Assembly (NCBI GenBank): GCA_021816505.1
Contig: JAKAXS010000099.1
Location: 1 to 8,368 of the forward strand
Length of the DNA stretch: 8,368 bases
Source of the DNA: Pseudomonadota bacterium
Lineage (GTDB): Bacteria; Pseudomonadota; Alphaproteobacteria; Rhizobiales; Hyphomicrobiaceae
Reading direction: 5' to 3'
Part shown: positions 1 through 5,898 of the stretch, one piece after another
Layout of the letters: each line of letters opens with the position of its first letter
Numbering within the stretch: position 1 is the stretch's first letter
Position numbers and translations under genes: made by a program
Notes under the pieces: model-generated
Told to the model about the DNA's origin: nothing
The model's input: only the letters and a program-made list of their open reading frames with translations
Database searches by the model: none

Positions 1-1
1 C

Positions 2-169
2 ATGTCATCCGAAACCGTCGCGCGCGCACCGTCGAAGATCGCCGACAAGTTCATGCCGATCATGGCCGTCATGCTGGCCGTCGCCGCACTCGGCTGCGAT
101 GTCGCGTTGTCGATGGCTGCCCCGGCCGGCGCCGAACCCGGCCTTCATCGCCAAACGCTCGGCCCGTGA
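2..169 (+). CDS. Small membrane-segment ORF or C-terminal end of a larger gene
   Basis: An open frame of 55 codons begins with ATG at base 2 and ends with TGA at 167-169. The protein has a short polar N-terminus, then a hydrophobic stretch at about residues 18-40 (FMPIMAVMLAVAALG and onward), then a short Pro/Gly-rich tail. That would be one membrane-spanning helix. Third codon positions are about 80% G or C, like the real genes nearby, which supports coding. The window begins one base before the ATG, so the frame may continue upstream and this may be only the end of a longer membrane protein. No family is recognised. It converges on the response-regulator gene with a 10-bp gap, which leaves no room for a separate terminator. 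Confidence 0.35.
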   Translation: MSSETVARAPSKIADKFMPIMAVMLAVAALGCDVALSMAAPAGAEPGLHRQTLGP

Positions 170-179
170 TCGCCTGGCG

Positions 180-842
180 CTATACGGCGCCGGGAACCGC
201 GAGTGACGGCAGCAGCCCCTGCCGCATGCAGAAATAGACGAGTTCAATGTCCGAGCGCACACCAAGCTTGGACTTGATCTCGTAATGATGGTTCGCGACC
301 GTCTTCGGACTGAGGTTGAAGGCCGTGGCGATTTCCTCCGTCGTTCTGGCGTCGAGGATCATGCGCAGGATTTCGAACTGGCGCGGCGACAGATCCTTCA
401 TCGCGGAAACGTCGTCGCACAGCTGGCTCGCCGCAACCACCTGACTGTTTTCCGTACAGATCGCGGGGCGCCCGGCGTAGACCGTGCGAATGGCGCTCAC
501 GAGGATGTCCGGCGGACTGCTCTTGGTGACATATCCCTTCGCACCGGCCCGAAACGCCTGCTGCGCGTAAGCGGCGGTCGCGTGCATGGAAAAGATGAGA
601 ACGCGCGCGTCGGGGTCCCATTGGCGGAGCTGGCGGACGAGATCGATGCCGCCGCGTCCGGGCATCGAGATATCCACCACCGCGACGTCCGGGCTGCTGG
701 CCTTGTAGGCTTGGTATCCGGCGGCGGCGTTCTCCGCTTCCGCGACGACCTCGATGCCGGGCTGCTTCTCCATCAGCCGGCGATAGCCCTCGCGGACGAT
801 GGCGTGATCGTCCACGAGCAGGACGCGAATGTTCGCAGCCAT
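180..842 (-). CDS. NarL/FixJ-family response regulator (REC + LuxR-type HTH)
   Basis: This 220-aa protein is the DNA-binding output partner of the sensor kinase encoded just upstream. Residues about 5-120 form a receiver domain: acidic pair D11-D12, phospho-acceptor D57 in VVDISMPG, switch residue S85, and K107 in GYVTKSS. Residues about 150-215 are a LuxR/GerE-type helix-turn-helix (LSPRQFEILRMI, EEIATAFNLSPKTVANHHYE, IKSKLGVRSDIELV). All the residues needed for phosphorylation are present. I start it at the ATG at 842-840, not the GTG one codon upstream, because a GGAGG lies 6 nt before that ATG and the kinase stop overlaps it as TGATG, a typical translational-coupling arrangement. The HTH motif resembles UhpA/UvrY-like regulators, but the regulon cannot be read from sequence. 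The neighbouring cupin gene and the palindrome upstream of the kinase are the nearest possible targets. Confidence 0.93.
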   Translation of the reverse strand: MAANIRVLLVDDHAIVREGYRRLMEKQPGIEVVAEAENAAAGYQAYKASSPDVAVVDISMPGRGGIDLVRQLRQWDPDARVLIFSMHATAAYAQQAFRAGAKGYVTKSSPPDILVSAIRTVYAGRPAICTENSQVVAASQLCDDVSAMKDLSPRQFEILRMILDARTTEEIATAFNLSPKTVANHHYEIKSKLGVRSDIELVYFCMRQGLLPSLAVPGAV

Positions 843-2239
843 CACGCGCCTCCCTGAAGAGCGGGCTGAAGAGCTGGCTGGAGTGCGGGAAACTCGACGC
901 GGAGCCCGAAGCCACCTTCCGCCAGCGGGCCGGCCTGAAACGTCCCGTTCAAAGCCACCACGCGCTCGCGCATGCCAATCATGCCGGAATGAAGCGAGGT
1001 GGCAACGCGCTCCTCGTGCGGCGAACCGCTCCCATCGTCGATCACCGAGAGCCTGATCTGCTCCCTCCCCTGCTCCGGCACCTGGCTGAGGTTGACCGTG
1101 ACGTTGCGCGCGTTGGCGTGCTTCGAGGCGTTGGTGAGCGCCTCCTGCACGATGCGGTAGACGTGTGCGCTGGTATCCGCGCCGATCCGTTCCATGTCAC
1201 CACGCGTTTCGATGCGGTAGCTGGTGCTGCCGCGCGCGCGCTCGTTCTGTTGCGCCACCAGGGCGTGCAGGCTCGGGATCAAACCAAGGTCGTCGATCTC
1301 CTGCGGGCGCAGGTAGGTCAACGTGCGACGCAGCGAGACCATCAGTCCCGACGACATCTGTTCGAGTTCGCGCGCCTCGTCCAGCACGCCGCTGCCACCG
1401 CTTTGCGCGCTGCTGCGAACGCACGCGGCGAGTGCATTCAACGCGGCGAGCTTCTGCGCAATCTCGTCGTGCAGTTCGCGGGCGATATGACGCCGTTCCT
1501 GCTCCTGCGTATCGACGAGGCGGCGCGCCAGCTCGGTGCGCTCCGACATGGCGCTGGCGAGCGAGGCGGACAGCGCGTTGAACACCTCGCTGATGCGGTT
1601 CAGCTCCGACAGGCGGCATGGCGGAAGGCGGCAGGCAAGATCGCCCTGCGCGAGCCGGTTGAGGCCCGCGAGAATGCCCTTGGCCGGAAGCAGCGCGCGG
1701 TCGATCACCACCGACGTGACCAGCAACAAGACCGCGAGGAAGGCGGCTGAGAAGACGGCGAGCGGCGCGATCGTCGCCCACGCCCGGCCGGCGGTTGCCT
1801 GAGGACTGAATGATACCAGCACGGTGCCGTGCGGGGTGCTGCGATAGGAGACCGGATGTGAAGCCGGCATCTCGCCGTCGATCACGGCGCTGTAGGCGGC
1901 GACGAACCAGTCGGGGACGCCGGCAGCCGACGCCCTGTCGATGCCCGCGCAGCGGGAATGCCTGGGCGCGCCGTCGGTACCCAGCAGTTGCACGCATTGC
2001 CCGGGGTACAGTTCGTAGCCCGTCACCACTTCCCAATCGGAGAATCGCCGATGCCCGTCCAGCGCGCGGCCGATGCGGCCCAGCTGCACTTCGAGCTGCC
2101 GGCCCATCATCTCCGCCAGAGTGACGTTCTGCTGCCTGGCCACGCTTGCCGTTTGATAGACGGCGATCCCGGCTCCGGCGATCAGACACGCCAGAACGAC
2201 CAACGTGATCCGTCTCACCAGGAGCCATTTCAGGTCCAT
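842..2239 (-). CDS. Membrane sensor histidine kinase (HAMP, HisKA_3, HATPase_c)
   Basis: This is a NarX/UhpB-class sensor kinase of 465 aa. Domain order: transmembrane helix 1 at about residues 8-27, a periplasmic sensor of about 130 residues, transmembrane helix 2 at about 156-179, a HAMP linker at about 180-233, a HisKA_3 dimerisation domain with phospho-acceptor H257 in ERRHIARELHDE, and a HATPase_c domain with N-box N370 (YRIVQEALTNASKHA) and G-box IDDGSG. The sensor holds two cysteines, C82 (PGQCVQL) and C97 (HSRCAGI), which could form a disulphide or bind a ligand. I prefer the second ATG (2239) because GAGG lies 6 nt upstream. The ATG at 2245 would add two residues but has its purine run directly against it. 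The C-terminus ends in three tandem PALQ units. It shares the TGATG junction with the response regulator and is surely co-expressed with it. The stimulus is unknown. Confidence 0.93.
   Translation of the reverse strand: MDLKWLLVRRITLVVLACLIAGAGIAVYQTASVARQQNVTLAEMMGRQLEVQLGRIGRALDGHRRFSDWEVVTGYELYPGQCVQLLGTDGAPRHSRCAGIDRASAAGVPDWFVAAYSAVIDGEMPASHPVSYRSTPHGTVLVSFSPQATAGRAWATIAPLAVFSAAFLAVLLLVTSVVIDRALLPAKGILAGLNRLAQGDLACRLPPCRLSELNRISEVFNALSASLASAMSERTELARRLVDTQEQERRHIARELHDEIAQKLAALNALAACVRSSAQSGGSGVLDEARELEQMSSGLMVSLRRTLTYLRPQEIDDLGLIPSLHALVAQQNERARGSTSYRIETRGDMERIGADTSAHVYRIVQEALTNASKHANARNVTVNLSQVPEQGREQIRLSVIDDGSGSPHEERVATSLHSGMIGMRERVVALNGTFQAGPLAEGGFGLRVEFPALQPALQPALQGGA
854..889. repeat. 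Three tandem 12-bp units in the end of the kinase gene
   Basis: Three consecutive 12-bp units, ctgaagagcggg, ctgaagagctgg and ctggagtgcggg on the plus strand, encode the repeated PALQ tail of the sensor kinase. The first two units differ at one position and the third at a few more. The unit length is a multiple of three, so gain or loss would change the tail length without a frameshift. Confidence 0.75.
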
Positions 2240-2313
2240 GGACATCCTCGCTCAATGCCGTGCCGCAGGCTACGGGGCTGGGGAATGGCTGTGAAGGGGG
2301 GCCACGGCCTCGT

Positions 2314-2328
2314 CGGGCAAATTGCCCG
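2314..2328. promoter_or_regulatory. 15-bp perfect palindrome, candidate operator
   Basis: CGGGCAA-A-TTGCCCG is a perfect inverted repeat with 7-bp arms and a single central base. It lies in non-coding DNA 75 bp upstream of the kinase start and about 90 bp upstream of the divergent small ORF. The geometry suits a dimeric DNA-binding protein. The arms are GC-rich and there is no following T-run in either direction, so a terminator is less likely. The binding protein is unknown; autoregulation by the adjacent response regulator is only a guess. Confidence 0.4.
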
Positions 2329-2419
2329 GACCTGGGCAGGCAAGTCCACCCTGGCCGGCTGCAAGCGGCGTTCTTAGGCTTCTCCTATCGACCGCCGGAA
2401 CGCTAGCGAAGGCCCAACG

Positions 2420-2665
2420 ATGCGACGTTTCCTATCGAACAGAATTCACCGGCCACTTGGTCGTCTGTACCGGATTGCCATCGCACACTCTGCCGCGTGG
2501 TCCATCCTCGCCGTTGCGTGTGCTGCGGCGGTGAGCGCGGCGTCCGTTCTGGCTCTCGCCGGCACCACGGCCGATCGAGACCGGTTGGACGTTGCCGGAT
2601 ATCTCGCAGCGCCGATCTGCTCCGGCAAAGCCGCAACCGCCGAAGCTATGCCGCCAAGCCCGTAG
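2420..2665 (+). CDS. Doubtful small membrane or secreted protein, 81 aa
   Basis: The ORF starts with ATG at 2420, has GAAGG 7 nt upstream, and ends with TAG. The product has a basic N-terminus (MRRFLSNRIHRPLGRLYRI), then a hydrophobic Ala-rich helix at about residues 23-48 (AAWSILAVACAAAVSAASVL) followed by a polar tail. That fits an anchored small membrane protein or a signal peptide. Third-position GC is only about 65%, weaker than the neighbouring genes, so the coding signal is marginal. It sits between the divergent kinase and the cupin, 91 bp before the cupin start and on the same strand. No family is recognised. If it is not a gene, the stretch 2246-2756 is non-coding and holds only the palindrome described separately. 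Confidence 0.38.
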   Translation: MRRFLSNRIHRPLGRLYRIAIAHSAAWSILAVACAAAVSAASVLALAGTTADRDRLDVAGYLAAPICSGKAATAEAMPPSP

Positions 2666-2756
2666 TCACAGTCAGAGTCAGAGGCGCGTGGCCAGGCACC
2701 GCGCTCCATCCACCGATCAACTTCAACGATCCCATTCAATCAACGAGGAGACGACC

Positions 2757-3230
2757 ATGAGGAAAGCAATCATCGCCGCGGCGATGCTGTCGATGGCAAC
2801 TTGTGCCTTCGCGAAGGACGACGCCTACCTGCAGGAGATGAAGGAACTGACGCCGGAAGACATCGTCTACAAGGACGACCCTGCGTTCCCGAAGGGCGGG
2901 CAGACGGTCGTCATTCTCGGCGATCCGAGCAAGCCCGGCCTGTTCATCATTCGCGCCAAGTTCCCGCCGAACTTCATCGTGCCTCCGCACACGCATCCTG
3001 CGTTCGAGTCCGTGACCGTGTTGAGCGGCACGATGGGAAGCGGCATGGGCGAGAAGGCCGACACGTCGAAGGGCAAGATCCTGAAGGCGGGCTCGATGCT
3101 CGCTCTGCCGGCCAACCACGCGCACTACGTGTGGTCGCTTGATGAGGAAACGATCGTGCAGGTGACCGGCAACGGGCCGTTCGACCTGAAGTACATCAAT
3201 CCCGAAGACGATCCGCGCAACAAGAAGTAA
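2757..3230 (+). CDS. Secreted single-domain cupin protein
   Basis: This is a 157-aa protein with a cleavable signal peptide (MRKAIIAAAMLSMATCAFA, probable cut after A19), so it should act in the periplasm or outside. The mature part is one cupin barrel. Motif 1 is complete: H78-T-H80, E84 and G91 in PPHTHPAFESVTVLSG. Motif 2 is in the region G112 to H123 (LPANHAHYVW), with H123 the likely fourth ligand. H78, H80, E84 and H123 form the usual three-His, one-Glu metal site. The start is well supported by GAGGAG 6 nt before the ATG. Small secreted cupins of this kind are usually annotated only as 'cupin domain-containing protein', and the substrate and reaction cannot be deduced here. It is divergent from the sensor kinase and converges on the CoA-binding gene with 10 bp between the two stops. 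Confidence 0.9.
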   Translation: MRKAIIAAAMLSMATCAFAKDDAYLQEMKELTPEDIVYKDDPAFPKGGQTVVILGDPSKPGLFIIRAKFPPNFIVPPHTHPAFESVTVLSGTMGSGMGEKADTSKGKILKAGSMLALPANHAHYVWSLDEETIVQVTGNGPFDLKYINPEDDPRNKK

Positions 3231-3242
3231 GCGCGCGGCGCT
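3230..3242. repeat. Short inverted repeat across two convergent stop codons
   Basis: AGCGC-gcg-GCGCT spans the end of the cupin gene and the end of the CoA-binding gene. It is the only structure in the 10-bp convergent gap. Five GC-rich pairs with a 3-nt loop and no T-run make it at best a weak bidirectional transcription stop. Confidence 0.25.
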
Positions 3243-3675
3243 ACAGGCCCAGGCGCCGGTATTCGATGGCGGGGCAGCGGTTCATCACGACAGTGATGCC
3301 CGCTGCCTCGGCTTCCGCGGCCACGGCATCGTCGCGGATGTCGAGCTGCATCCAGACGGACTTGAGCTGCAGGCGGTCCTTCACGGCGATCGCCTCGCGC
3401 ACGACGCCGATCGCCGCCGCCGTGTTGCGGAAGATGTCGACCATGTCGACCGGGCCTGGAAGATCGGCGAGCGAGGCGTGCACCTGCTGGCCGAGAATCT
3501 GGCCGCCCGCCAATCCCGGATTGATGGGGATCACCTTGTGGCCGCGCGACAGCAGGAAGTTCATCACGCCGTGGCTGGCGCGTGCCGCGTTGTTCGATGC
3601 GCCGACCAGCGCGATGACGCGTGCGCCGGCCAGCACGTCCTTGATGTAGGCGTCGGTGTAGCTGTCGTGATTCAT
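3241..3675 (-). CDS. CoA-binding domain protein (YccU/CoA_binding_2 type)
   Basis: This 144-aa protein is a single Rossmann-fold CoA-binding domain of the kind found at the N-terminus of succinyl-CoA synthetase alpha subunits. Visible signs are the first beta strand and glycine loop IALVGASNNAARASHGVMNFL (about residues 21-41), then the strand GHKVIPINPGLAGGQILGQ, then DMVDIFRN and KSVWMQLDI, and a conserved C-terminal NRCPAIEYRRL. The length matches stand-alone members of the family. The enzymatic role of these proteins is unsettled; CoA or acyl-CoA binding is expected from the fold. It lies 22 bp downstream of the crotonase-family gene on the same strand, with a GAGGG only 3 nt before the ATG, and is probably the last gene of that operon. 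Confidence 0.9.
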   Translation of the reverse strand: MNHDSYTDAYIKDVLAGARVIALVGASNNAARASHGVMNFLLSRGHKVIPINPGLAGGQILGQQVHASLADLPGPVDMVDIFRNTAAAIGVVREAIAVKDRLQLKSVWMQLDIRDDAVAAEAEAAGITVVMNRCPAIEYRRLGL

Positions 3676-3697
3676 AAGCCCTCGATGTATCGCGTCG

Positions 3698-4540
3698 TCA
3701 GGCGTTCCATTGCGGCGTCCGCTTTTCGATGAAAGCGGAGATGCCTTCCTCGGCGTCGGCGTGGAGCATGTTCTGCACCATCACGTCGGCGGCGAAATCA
3801 TAGGCCTCGGCCAGCGGCTGTTCGACTTGCGTGTAGAAGGCGCGCTTGCCGACGGCGACGGTCGCGGCCGGCTTCGCGGCGATCTTGCGTGCCATCGCGA
3901 GCGCTTCGGTGAGAACGTCTTCGCGCGCGACGACGCGATTGACGAGGCCCCAGGCGGCTGCTTCCTCGGCGGGCAGCATCTCGCCCAGCAGCAACAATTC
4001 CATTGCGCGCTTGCGCGGCACGTTGCGCGACAGCCCCACCATGGGCGTGGAGCAGAAGAGGCCGATGTTGACGCCGGGCGTGCAGAACAGCGCGCTCTCG
4101 GCCGCGATCGCCAGATCGCACGTGGCGACGAGTTGGCATCCCGCAGCCGTCGCGGTGCCCTGGACGGCCGCGATCACGGGCTTGGGACACGCGACGATCT
4201 CCTGCATCAGGGTGGCGCAGCGTTGCATGGTTTGGCGGTAGAAGGCGCGGCCGGCATCGGCGTCCGCACGGTGGGACGTCAGTTCCTTCAAGTCGTGTCC
4301 GGCGCAGAACACGGAGCCTTGCGCGGCCAGCACGATGGCGCTGACGGCGGTGTCTGCGCTCAGCGTGGCAAGGCCCACGCGCAGGGCCTCGATCATCGCC
4401 AGCGACAGGCTGTTGCGCGTTTGCGGTTGCGCCAGCGTCAGGACGGCGACGCCGTGCTCCGGACGCTCGATGCCGACGAGATCGCCGTGTCCGGCGTCTT
4501 TTGCCGGGGACGGCTCGGCGTGGCGTGATGGCTCGGTCAT
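3698..4540 (-). CDS. Crotonase-fold protein, ECHDC3-like, without catalytic Glu pair
   Basis: This 280-aa protein belongs to the enoyl-CoA hydratase/isomerase superfamily. The core begins at about residue 20 after a Pro-rich polar N-terminal extension. The oxyanion-hole segment FCAGHDLKEL is at residues 78-87 and the second CoA/oxyanion segment GTATAAGCQLVATCDLAIA at 128-146. Positions that hold the two catalytic glutamates in rat mitochondrial hydratase (E144, E164) are here Q136 (AAGCQLV) and G156 (CTPGVNIG). The motif AAGCQLVATCD...TPGVNIGLFCSTP matches the ECHDC3-type subgroup as I recall it. Water addition to enoyl-CoA is therefore doubtful; thioester hydrolysis, another crotonase reaction or acyl-CoA binding remain open. 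The start ATG overlaps the stop of the upstream gene (ATGA), so it is translationally coupled, and a CoA-binding protein gene follows. Confidence 0.9.
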   Translation of the reverse strand: MTEPSRHAEPSPAKDAGHGDLVGIERPEHGVAVLTLAQPQTRNSLSLAMIEALRVGLATLSADTAVSAIVLAAQGSVFCAGHDLKELTSHRADADAGRAFYRQTMQRCATLMQEIVACPKPVIAAVQGTATAAGCQLVATCDLAIAAESALFCTPGVNIGLFCSTPMVGLSRNVPRKRAMELLLLGEMLPAEEAAAWGLVNRVVAREDVLTEALAMARKIAAKPAATVAVGKRAFYTQVEQPLAEAYDFAADVMVQNMLHADAEEGISAFIEKRTPQWNA

Positions 4541-5121
4541 TCGGCCTGCTTGCTGTCCGGAGTCGTGCCGGTGGGCGCCGCGCCTTCCGTCGCCTCGTCC
4601 GTCTGTGCGGGGACCAGCTTGTCGATCGCCGCGCGATGCTTCTGCACGACCTCGATGTTCTCCTTGAACTGCAGCGGCTGCGCGGCGGCAATCTCCTGCT
4701 CCAGGTCGTCGAGCGCGAGCTTCTTGTCCGCCTCTGGAATGGAGGTGTCGGCTTTGATCTCGTCGCGCTCCTTCTTCATCTTCTCGACGGGGTCGGTGTA
4801 GGCGCCGCTCTTCGGGTCCAGGCCATCGAGCACGACGGTGACATTCGCGCCCACGTCCTCGAATTCGTTGAAATCGGCGAACCCATGCTTCTTGGCGATC
4901 TCGTCCAGTTGCCCGGCGAGCGAGGGATCGGGCTTCTCGCCGCCTTCACGGAGCTTTTCCGCCAGCGGGGCGAAGTCCGCCTGCGCCGCGATGAACCCTT
5001 CGACCTGTTTGTCGGTGAGCTTGATCTGCTTCAACTGTTGGGCGTTCGCGCCGGCGGTCATCGCGGCAATGGCGAGCAACACTGCCGAAACGAGGCCTGA
5101 GCGGATAATGGTGGGGCGCAT
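4537..5121 (-). CDS. Periplasmic helical protein of unknown function
   Basis: The likely product is 194 aa with a signal peptide (MRPTIIRSGLVSAVLLAIAA, cleavage probably after GANA at about residue 26). The start is chosen at 5121 because AGGAG lies 6 nt upstream and the signal peptide begins exactly there; the frame stays open to 5208, but that would bury the signal sequence behind 29 residues. The mature protein is mostly predicted helix rich in charged residues and ends in a Thr/Pro/Ala-rich disordered tail. The segments TDKQVEGFIAAQADFAPLAE and KKHGFADFNEFEDV resemble a family of hypothetical exported proteins common in alphaproteobacteria, recalled and not searched. No catalytic motif is visible. 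It is the first gene of the minus-strand cluster, and its stop overlaps the start of the crotonase-family gene. Confidence 0.85.
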   Translation of the reverse strand: MRPTIIRSGLVSAVLLAIAAMTAGANAQQLKQIKLTDKQVEGFIAAQADFAPLAEKLREGGEKPDPSLAGQLDEIAKKHGFADFNEFEDVGANVTVVLDGLDPKSGAYTDPVEKMKKERDEIKADTSIPEADKKLALDDLEQEIAAAQPLQFKENIEVVQKHRAAIDKLVPAQTDEATEGAAPTGTTPDSKQAE

Positions 5122-5247
5122 GGAAAGCTCCTGGCGAAGTCGCGACTGCGCGACGTCCCTTGGTACGCAAGAGTTGAGACAGATGTAAGGTGATTTACGA
5201 GGCGGCAAGCCGTCAGAACTGGTCAGGCCAACGCTCGATCGCTATGC

Positions 5248-5261
5248 GGTATTTTGATACC
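5248..5261. repeat. Inverted repeat in the AT-rich intergenic island
   Basis: GGTAT-tttg-ATACC is a perfect 5-bp inverted repeat with a 4-nt centre. It marks the left end of a strikingly AT-rich stretch (about 5243-5335) within the 311-bp gap between two divergent operons. It could be an operator or a small hairpin. A further GGTAT lies near 5318 and a related CGTATTTT near 5282. No function can be assigned. Confidence 0.3.
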
Positions 5262-5334
5262 TTATTGAGGTTTTATATTACCGTATTTTAACATGCTGTT
5301 TTTCTTGCTATTTTCTGGTATCGTCTATTCCATG

Positions 5335-5364
5335 TTGACTACATCTCCCGACACCGCGTATACG
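5335..5364 (+). promoter_or_regulatory. Candidate sigma70-type promoter of rplM-rpsI
   Basis: TTGACT (5335-5340) and TATACG (5359-5364) are separated by 18 bp and lie about 70 bp before the rplM start, on the right strand. The -35 matches five of six bases of TTGACA and the -10 four of six of TATAAT. The -10 sits inside a perfect 12-bp palindrome, CGCGTATACGCG (5355-5366). The upstream AT-rich stretch could act as an UP element. Transcription would start near 5371. Confidence 0.5.
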
Positions 5365-5371
5365 CGCGCCA

Positions 5372-5408
5372 GTTCGAATGCGAACACGCCCCAGGCACGA
5401 GCCTGAGG
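5372..5408 (+). promoter_or_regulatory. rplM leader with two small hairpins
   Basis: Directly after the predicted start of transcription are two short stem-loops: GTTCG-aatg-CGAAC (5372-5385) and CAGGC-acga-GCCTG (5392-5405). The second may be extended by CC/GG pairing around a bulged A (to 5408). Ribosomal protein operons are often autoregulated through such leaders, but no known leader family is matched here. The ribosome-binding site AGGA follows at about 5420. Confidence 0.3.
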
Positions 5409-5432
5409 TCATCAACACCAGGACTTTTCCTC

Positions 5433-5894
5433 ATGAAAACCTTCGTCGCCAAGCCCGGCGAGGTGGATAAGAAGTGGATCCTGATCGACGCCGACGGTCT
5501 CGTCGTCGGCCGTCTCGCCACTCTGATCGCCACCCGCCTCAAGGGTAAGCACAAAGCCATCTACACGCCCCACGTCGACTGCGGCGACAACATCATCGTC
5601 ATCAACGCCGACAAGGCCGTCTTCACCGGCAACAAGCGTGAAGACAAGGTCTACTACCGCCATACGGGCTATCCGGGCGGGATCAAGGAGCGCACGCCGC
5701 GCCAGATCTTCGACGGCAAGTTCCCCGAGCGCATCATCGAGCTGGCGGTCGGCCGCATGCTGGCGCGCGGTCCGCTGCAGCGCCAGTTGATGCGCAACCT
5801 GCGAATCTACAAGGGCGCCGAGCATCCGCATGGCGCGCAGAATCCGGCGAAGCTCGACGTCGCCAAACTGAACCGCAAGAATGTGAGGGTGTAG
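5433..5894 (+). CDS. rplM: 50S ribosomal protein L13
   Basis: This 153-aa protein is full-length L13, which binds 23S rRNA early in assembly of the large subunit. Characteristic segments are KKWILIDADGLVVGRLAT near the N-terminus, GKHKAIYTPHVDCGDNIIVI (about 38-57), KVYYRHTGYPGGIK (about 72-85) and the C-terminal GAEHPHGAQNP. The ATG is preceded by AGGA at a spacing of 9 nt. rpsI follows after only 4 bp with its ribosome-binding purines inside the end of this gene, the standard L13-S9 operon. Nothing is missing or odd. Confidence 0.98.
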   Translation: MKTFVAKPGEVDKKWILIDADGLVVGRLATLIATRLKGKHKAIYTPHVDCGDNIIVINADKAVFTGNKREDKVYYRHTGYPGGIKERTPRQIFDGKFPERIIELAVGRMLARGPLQRQLMRNLRIYKGAEHPHGAQNPAKLDVAKLNRKNVRV

Positions 5895-5898
5895 GGCG

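Noticed and set aside
2397..2429. EcfG-type stress promoter (GGAAC ... CGTT)
   Set aside because: The two boxes are 24 bp apart, too far for the usual 16-18 bp spacing, and the CGTT lies inside the small ORF.
2446..2739. Minus-strand 97-aa ORF in the kinase-cupin gap
   Set aside because: No convincing ribosome-binding site or domain; it overlaps the better-supported plus-strand ORF and the cupin upstream region.
3710..4528. Long plus-strand ORF across the crotonase-family gene
   Set aside because: The opposite frame encodes a recognisable crotonase fold with intact motifs; the plus-strand product is compositionally a shadow.
5122..5208. Upstream extension of the periplasmic protein to an ATG at 5208
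   Set aside because: It would place 29 residues before a good signal peptide, and a strong AGGAG lies right before the internal ATG at 5121.
5265..5292. Second plus-strand promoter (TTGAGG with TTTAAC-like -10) in the AT-rich island
   Set aside because: The -10 match is poor at proper spacing; AT-rich sequence gives such partial matches by chance.
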